NCBI GenBank assembly: GCA_012932865.1
Contig: SAXG01000002.1
Span: 310,001-374,000, forward strand
Direction of reading: 5' to 3'
DNA length: 64,000 nucleotides
DNA from: Amylostereum areolatum
Taxonomy: Eukaryota > Basidiomycota > Agaricomycetes > Russulales > Stereaceae
The position numbers and the translations under genes were made by a program. Within the stretch, counting starts at the first letter, position 1; each line of letters starts with the position of its first letter. The notes beneath the pieces were generated by a model. That model was not told the origin of the DNA. It did no database searches and saw nothing but the letters and a program-made list of their open reading frames with translations. Below are positions 59,201 through 64,000 of this stretch, piece by piece.

Positions 59201-62200
59201 GGATTGGGTTCTTCATGGAGGTGGGAAGCTCCATTAACATTGTACGTCGTTCGAGAGGTGGCTTTTTTGGCGAACGCATGCGTTGCATCTTGGAAAGTCC
59301 CGCAAGACCAGCACCATCCTCTTCGCTAGATTCATCGCTCGCAGACGAATCATCCGCTTCTGACCGCCTGCTTGCATCCGCCTTGATATATCTATTGGAA
59401 ACTTCACCAGAAGATCTGGAAGATGACGCCACCGGTTGAAGAGGTTTGGGACGTGGAGCCATAGCGTTTTTGGAATTGAGCTTCTGTTGGTCGCGGGCCG
59501 AAAAGTACTGTGAATTGAGAGGCGGAACAGCTTTCTTCTTGTAAGAGGGTTGTGAAGTTTCCGCAATCTTGGGACTGGGTTGACGAGTGAGTTTAACGCT
59601 GCTCTTTGTCGGTTCTCTGGCTTTGAGCTCCGCTCGCGCCACTCGTTCCCCTTTCTTCGCAGTCGGGAGCTGCTCTGGGACTTTGTGGTCCAGAATTTCG
59701 ATGTCGTTGTCGTTGTCCTCGAATGACGCCAATGCATCTTCTAGTTTGGCAAGACGTGTTGCGTCCAACTTTGACTGTGGTCGAGACTTGGTCGGATCCT
59801 GGTTCCGTGCATCGTCAATGTGGCGTTTCAGCTTGAGGCGTGTCGGCTCATTGGGAGGTATTCCAGTTTCTCGAAAAGTATCGAGGAGCGATTGAAGCAG
59901 AGAGAAAGATTGGTGCAGAAGTTCCTCGTCCGTAAGACGAAGCCAGCGTGACAGTTCAAGCAGGACTGTCTGCAGGTCATCGATCATCTTCCGACCAGCA
60001 CGGGAGAGTTTGCGTTTGGATGAAGAAATATTGGGGTTGGACGCGGAAACGCTTGACATCGCAGCAGTTTCGAAAACTTTCCATTGTGCGAGCATTTCGC
60101 GCGCGAAGATGAGCGCGTCTCGCATCCAATGTACCATGTCCTCCGGCTCTAAGAAGTTAGACCAGGAGGGCGTCCTCTTGAAGATAATGGATATTGCCTT
60201 GGCCATTATACTCCAAAGATGCAACAACTCTGATCCTGGGTTATAGCCATCGGCGCCGTGCAGGAATGAATCGTCATATAACAGTCCATCGGGGTGGCCG
60301 CACAAGACTTCGATGACATCCGTGAGGCACTTGACGAGGGATTTTGACGTGTTGCAAGCTTCTGGGGCAGATGAAGCGTATGGAATGAAGACCTCAATGT
60401 AGCTGAGAATGGCTTTGAATGTCGCCTCCGGGAGATGCTTGAAGAGGGCGCGAAAACAGTCGATGCGTACATCAACATCGAAAGCTTCGCACACCAAGGT
60501 TTGGGCCGCCGTTTGGATGCCACGGACAGGGGACAGCATTAACGGCACGACGGCATTGATGATCGGGACGGAAGGATTGATCATGGAGGATGACCGAAGG
60601 AGTTTTTCCACAGTAGACGAGGGATTGTGCGTGGTGAACTTAGCAACAGTCTCTGAGAAACCTTCACGGAACGTCCGTAGAGAGGAATTGACCTCGTCAA
60701 AAGTTTCTTTTACCTTTCCGTTCGATCCCGCCTTCTCGAAAACCGCGCTAAATGCGCTGAGCCGGAGCACGTCTGCATGAGCACAAAGGCCTTCCAGGGA
60801 AACGATAAGAGCGACGGCTTGGACGTCGTCGGCCCGGACATTCTCGAACATTTTCTTCCACGTGAGCCGCCGAGTGTTTGGCACGGAGACCACGGAGACC
60901 CTCCCGGTGAACTCGACAGAGAGCTGAGATAGTGCGTTCGTGATATCTTGCACATCAGTTTCCAACGCCAGCGAAATAACCCGCTGCACAGCTGAACGAG
61001 CTGTCGTCCACTTTGAGTCCGTGTGAGGGCGAATAAACGCGACATCGATCAAGCGATCGACGTGAATGTCCATGACGTTGAGGACCGCCCGCTTCTGTGC
61101 CGACGCGTCTTTTTCGAGAGCCTTGTTGAAGACAAACCGGATCAACTGGGATGTTTTCGTCAACAACTTTCACTTTAAAGGACGTTCAAAACTCACGCCC
61201 GCTGCAGCCACCATGATTGTAGGCCGTGCATCCCCGAAACGATCATGCTGCATTTCTTCGCAAAGGAAGTCAACCATTTTCGCCAGGACATTTTCAAATG
61301 CGGGACAAGACCATATGCTCTGAATATACTCTGTGAACCATAGAAGATACCAAGGCGTCGACTTGGCAGAGTCTATTGTCTCCAAAAGATCCGGGTACGA
61401 GTCGTTGTCCCTGATGGCATCGAAAACCACCTGTGGATAATCCGCACCCTGTCCAGCCCATAATGCGGGGCCTAAACGTTTCAGAAGAAGCACCAAGCAG
61501 CGTAATATCTCCGAAAAATCTATTACAGAGTCAGACTATGACTTTGTCTTCGAGCATATATAAACACTTACGAGGGCCTTTATCATGCAGGCGGCCAGCG
61601 ACAACGCGTCCGAGATCCACCGTAGTCGAAGCCCCCGCGAGTAAGAACTCCAGAGGAAAGAATCGCATGGCGACGCCAAGCGACGACCAAATGACTACAG
61701 GATCTGCTGTCCACAGTATGGATGGCTGGGAGGCGGTCCCGTTGGCCAATGATCCAAAGTTTGAACTAGACGCTCCTGCATGTGTCGACCCGACGATTTG
61801 TGAGATGGCCTCGAAGGCAGTCGCATATGGCCCCATGAAGGCTTCCCGGGATAATGGAGCCGTCTTGTAGAGAGCCATGTGAGACTGCGCCCATTGTCTG
61901 ACAGAAGAATCTTCGTGGAATAGAAGGTAGAACAATCCTGGAGGTGGAATATCCGCAGGCCAGCCTTGTATGGCTGATGGCGGGCTATATCTGATGAGAA
62001 TGGCCTGTATTCGAGCATTCCGAAGAACAGAGAGATTGGAAACAATATGATATGTTGCAGCGACCGCAGCGTCGTATAATGTGACAGGGGGTTCGGTCGA
62101 AGATCGGTCAGCAGTTATGCCAACAGCAGAGAGAGTTTCCAGGACCAGATTGACTTCCCAATCATCGAATGCGGCGATAAACATCTCAATCATATCTTTC

Positions 62201-62657
62201 GAGAATGCGGCTAGATAGCTAACGATATAGACCTTGTCAGAACAAATGCCCTTTTCTCAGATGCCATGGTCACGCACCTCTCTTTCGATACCCATTTTGC
62301 AACCTGGAGGCCGCGCACACACCCACAGCACCCTCCTAGGCAGCTCTTCAATCTTCCCTTCCATGCGTTAACTCGATCGGCATCATACGCGAAGAGCCTG
62401 AGCAGGAAAGTCGTAGCCATAATGGAAGTGTCATCTGCTTGAGTGCAGAACCAGTGGTGCACGCCGTCGGACGAGGGGGGAATGTTCATGACAAACTTGT
62501 ATATCGTCTCCAGTGTAGTTTCTGTGCAATCCTCCGAGTCTACGGGCTCATCGCGAAGCTTGACGAGAATCTCCCGCATCCGTTGAGGGTCGTGGCGGGA
62601 AGAAGAGGCAGACATGCCAACGAGTCTGTGTCTTCCTGGCAAGACATGAGGATTCAT
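56237..62657 (-). CDS. SEN1: Sen1/senataxin superfamily 1 RNA/DNA helicase
   Basis: Nuclear helicase for transcription termination of non-coding RNAs and R-loop resolution. A long alpha-helical N-terminal domain (about 59.4-62.6 kb) begins at MNPHVLPG (62657) or the in-frame MSASSSRHDP (62615). A Ser/Lys-rich linker precedes the helicase core: IQGPPGTGKTSTICGLV across an intron (I), LICAPSNAAIDEVANRL (Ia), a coiled-coil prong (LRAELEKVKESKRQKEAELY), IIIDEAAQAIELSTLIPL (II), RMHPDISALPSQLFY (IV region), DFNTVDGFQGQEKDVIILSC (V) and MNVALTRAKSSLFILGH (VI). The C-terminus is Pro/Ser/Lys-rich with KRQKQE and ends at 56237-56239. About eight introns. Length is about 1,950 residues, usual for Sen1. 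Which start is used is open. Confidence 0.93.
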
Positions 62658-62895
62658 ACATAGTTATCGAACGAGGAGCACATACCACAAGACTACCCAC
62701 TGTTTCTTGGTGGTAGAGAAGAAGGGGAGGTAGATGGCTTACGGTGAAAAGGTGATGAGGTTGGAGAAATCTTGAGTGACCGAACACTCGAACTCAAGAG
62801 TCGGCGCAATGTTATGCGGCAGCCCGGCGCGCGTCGATGTAGAGCACGTGCCGACGCGTTTTGACAATTCAAATCCTGGCTTGCTCCGCGACATC
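62658..62895. promoter_or_regulatory. SEN1/TSN divergent promoter with one ACGCGT box
   Basis: About 240 bp between the two start codons. ACGCGT at 62854-62859 lies next to an E-box-like CACGTG (62845-62850). One copy alone is weak evidence, but it is the same motif as in the 50.2-kb promoter. Confidence 0.45.
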
Positions 62896-63893
62896 ATGGA
62901 CCCACAACATCTCGAACACATCAGTCACATCCTCGACACGGATGCCGAGCTTAGAGAAGTCATTTGTGCTACTCAGTAGAATTTTGTGCGTCGGATGCTT
63001 AATTCTTCCACAGAAAATCAAGGAGCAAGTCTCTGATTTCGACAAGAAAACGCGTAGCATGGCGGGCACTTTGAACAAGATACACTCGACGCCTACGACA
63101 GAAAGTGTGTTGTATATACTTTTTGCTTAAACCTTCATGAACCCAAACATATACAGTTCCAAACCTCGTTCAATCAGTGCGCGCTGTCCTGATAACGTGC
63201 CAGAGTACAACTTTCGCTCTCCAAGATCTGATTCCCCCGTCATGCTTCTGGAAATACAAGGATATGTGGACAAACTCTTTGCGCTCTGCGGTATACTCTG
63301 CGACGTTCTCAGAATTCCTGTCCACCGGGAAGCTGCTGCCCTTAGCCTGGGTAAGCGAGCAGCTTGGGAGTGAGTCTAGATGTTTTCGTCTCTGCCGCGC
63401 AAAGCTGATTTTTTCTCAGTCAACGATGAATGGAAAGACAGGTTCACCCTGTGCGTTGAAGACTACTTACATGGGGTTATAACTATGGTCAATGAATTGG
63501 TAAGTGTTATCCGTCTGCGGCCAGGGATGTCACCTCATTCCCTTCGCAGTCACGGCTTGCTGTCAACGCCGTGACTCTGGGAGACTTCGAGGCGCCGATT
63601 CGGATATCAGTCTTTGTCAAAGAACTTTTCGCGGGCTTTACCATGGTGAGTGTCTTATATCCAAATCACCGTGTTTCTGGTCATATCGCTGTCCGGCCAG
63701 CTTAACTTGAAGAACGACCTCCTACGACGCCGTTTCGACAGCTTGAAGTACGATATCAAAAAGATAGAAGAAGGTATGCCCTTTTGATGTCTGTCGTACA
63801 GCCATCGCTAAGTTAAGCCACCCAGTGGTGTATGATGTTTCCCTAAGGAAGCTAGTGTCGCCAACAGGCAAGGCCACCACGAACGCGGCTTGA
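62896..63893 (+). CDS. TSN: Translin
   Basis: Single-strand RNA/DNA-binding octamer-forming protein, partner of TRAX in the C3PO nuclease. The ATG 62896-62898 gives MDPQHLEHISHILDTDAELR. Conserved blocks across seven or so short exons: KIKEQVSDFDKKTRSMAGTL, FWKYKDMWTNSLRSAVYSAT, FLSTGKLLPLAWVSEQLG, LCVEDYLHGVITMVNEL, SRLAVNAVTLGDFEAPIRIS, LNLKNDLLRRRFDSLKYDIK and KIEEVVYDVSLRKLVSPT. Stop TGA 63891-63893. Length (about 235-240 residues) is normal. The EDYL, LNLKND and RRRFD blocks are diagnostic. It diverges from SEN1. Confidence 0.93.
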
Positions 63894-64000
63894 TATATGA
63901 TAGGCCGTCACCTGCTCGAATATGCATGTAGTACCACCACCGATGTCTTGTTGATATGTAGCGGTAGTTTTCCCATTTGAAATTTCTCCTTTGACCGCAG

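Overview
The window looks like nuclear DNA of a basidiomycete fungus, most likely an agaricomycete. Genes are dense and split by many short GT-AG introns (about 45-70 nt). The gene content also fits: a fungal-type phytochrome hybrid kinase, a CYP63-like P450, chromodomain Ty3 retrotransposons and a cyclin of agaricomycete type. I infer this from gene style and family; there is no species marker.

Left arm (1-20.3 kb). It holds a 5'-truncated phytochrome histidine kinase (+), a hAT-type MITE with an exact 8-bp target duplication, a DHA1-type MFS transporter (-), a divergent citrate synthase homologue (+) and a CYP63-like P450 (-). Then come a repeat-bearing gap, an unrecognised Cys-rich protein ending in a SUMO-interaction-like motif (+), and a frameshifted remnant of a cyclin gene (-). 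The transporter, citrate synthase-like gene and P450 lie side by side and could form a small metabolic cluster.

Central transposon nest (21.2-44.7 kb). A Mutator-like (MULE) transposase gene (-) was split by a Ty3/gypsy element, here called element 1 (22654-40907, -). Element 1 carries a solo LTR (30799-31254) and a second, complete Ty3 element, element 2 (32204-39730, +). All three insertions have exact 5-bp target duplications. Both Ty3 elements have a primer binding site complementary to a stretch about 35 nt downstream of their own TATA box, which is the Tf1/sushi self-priming arrangement. Element 1 also has about 3.2 kb of extra sense-strand ORFs between its chromodomain and its 3' LTR: a coiled-coil/CCHC protein, two small ORFs and a single-pass membrane protein. 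Several of these have their own TATA-like box. This block is the best candidate for something undescribed. To the right lie a hAT transposase remnant and a TA-flanked MITE inserted in it.

Right arm (45.1-63.9 kb). This is a compact housekeeping block: a PGM2/PRM15-type phosphopentomutase/phosphoglucomutase (+), an MCM-binding protein (-), a Dpb3/CHRAC-type histone-fold protein (+), the DEAH helicase Ecm16/Dhr1 (+), the helicase Sen1 (-) and translin (+). The two replication/chromatin genes share a 226-bp divergent promoter with three ACGCGT boxes. The Sen1/translin divergent promoter has one more.
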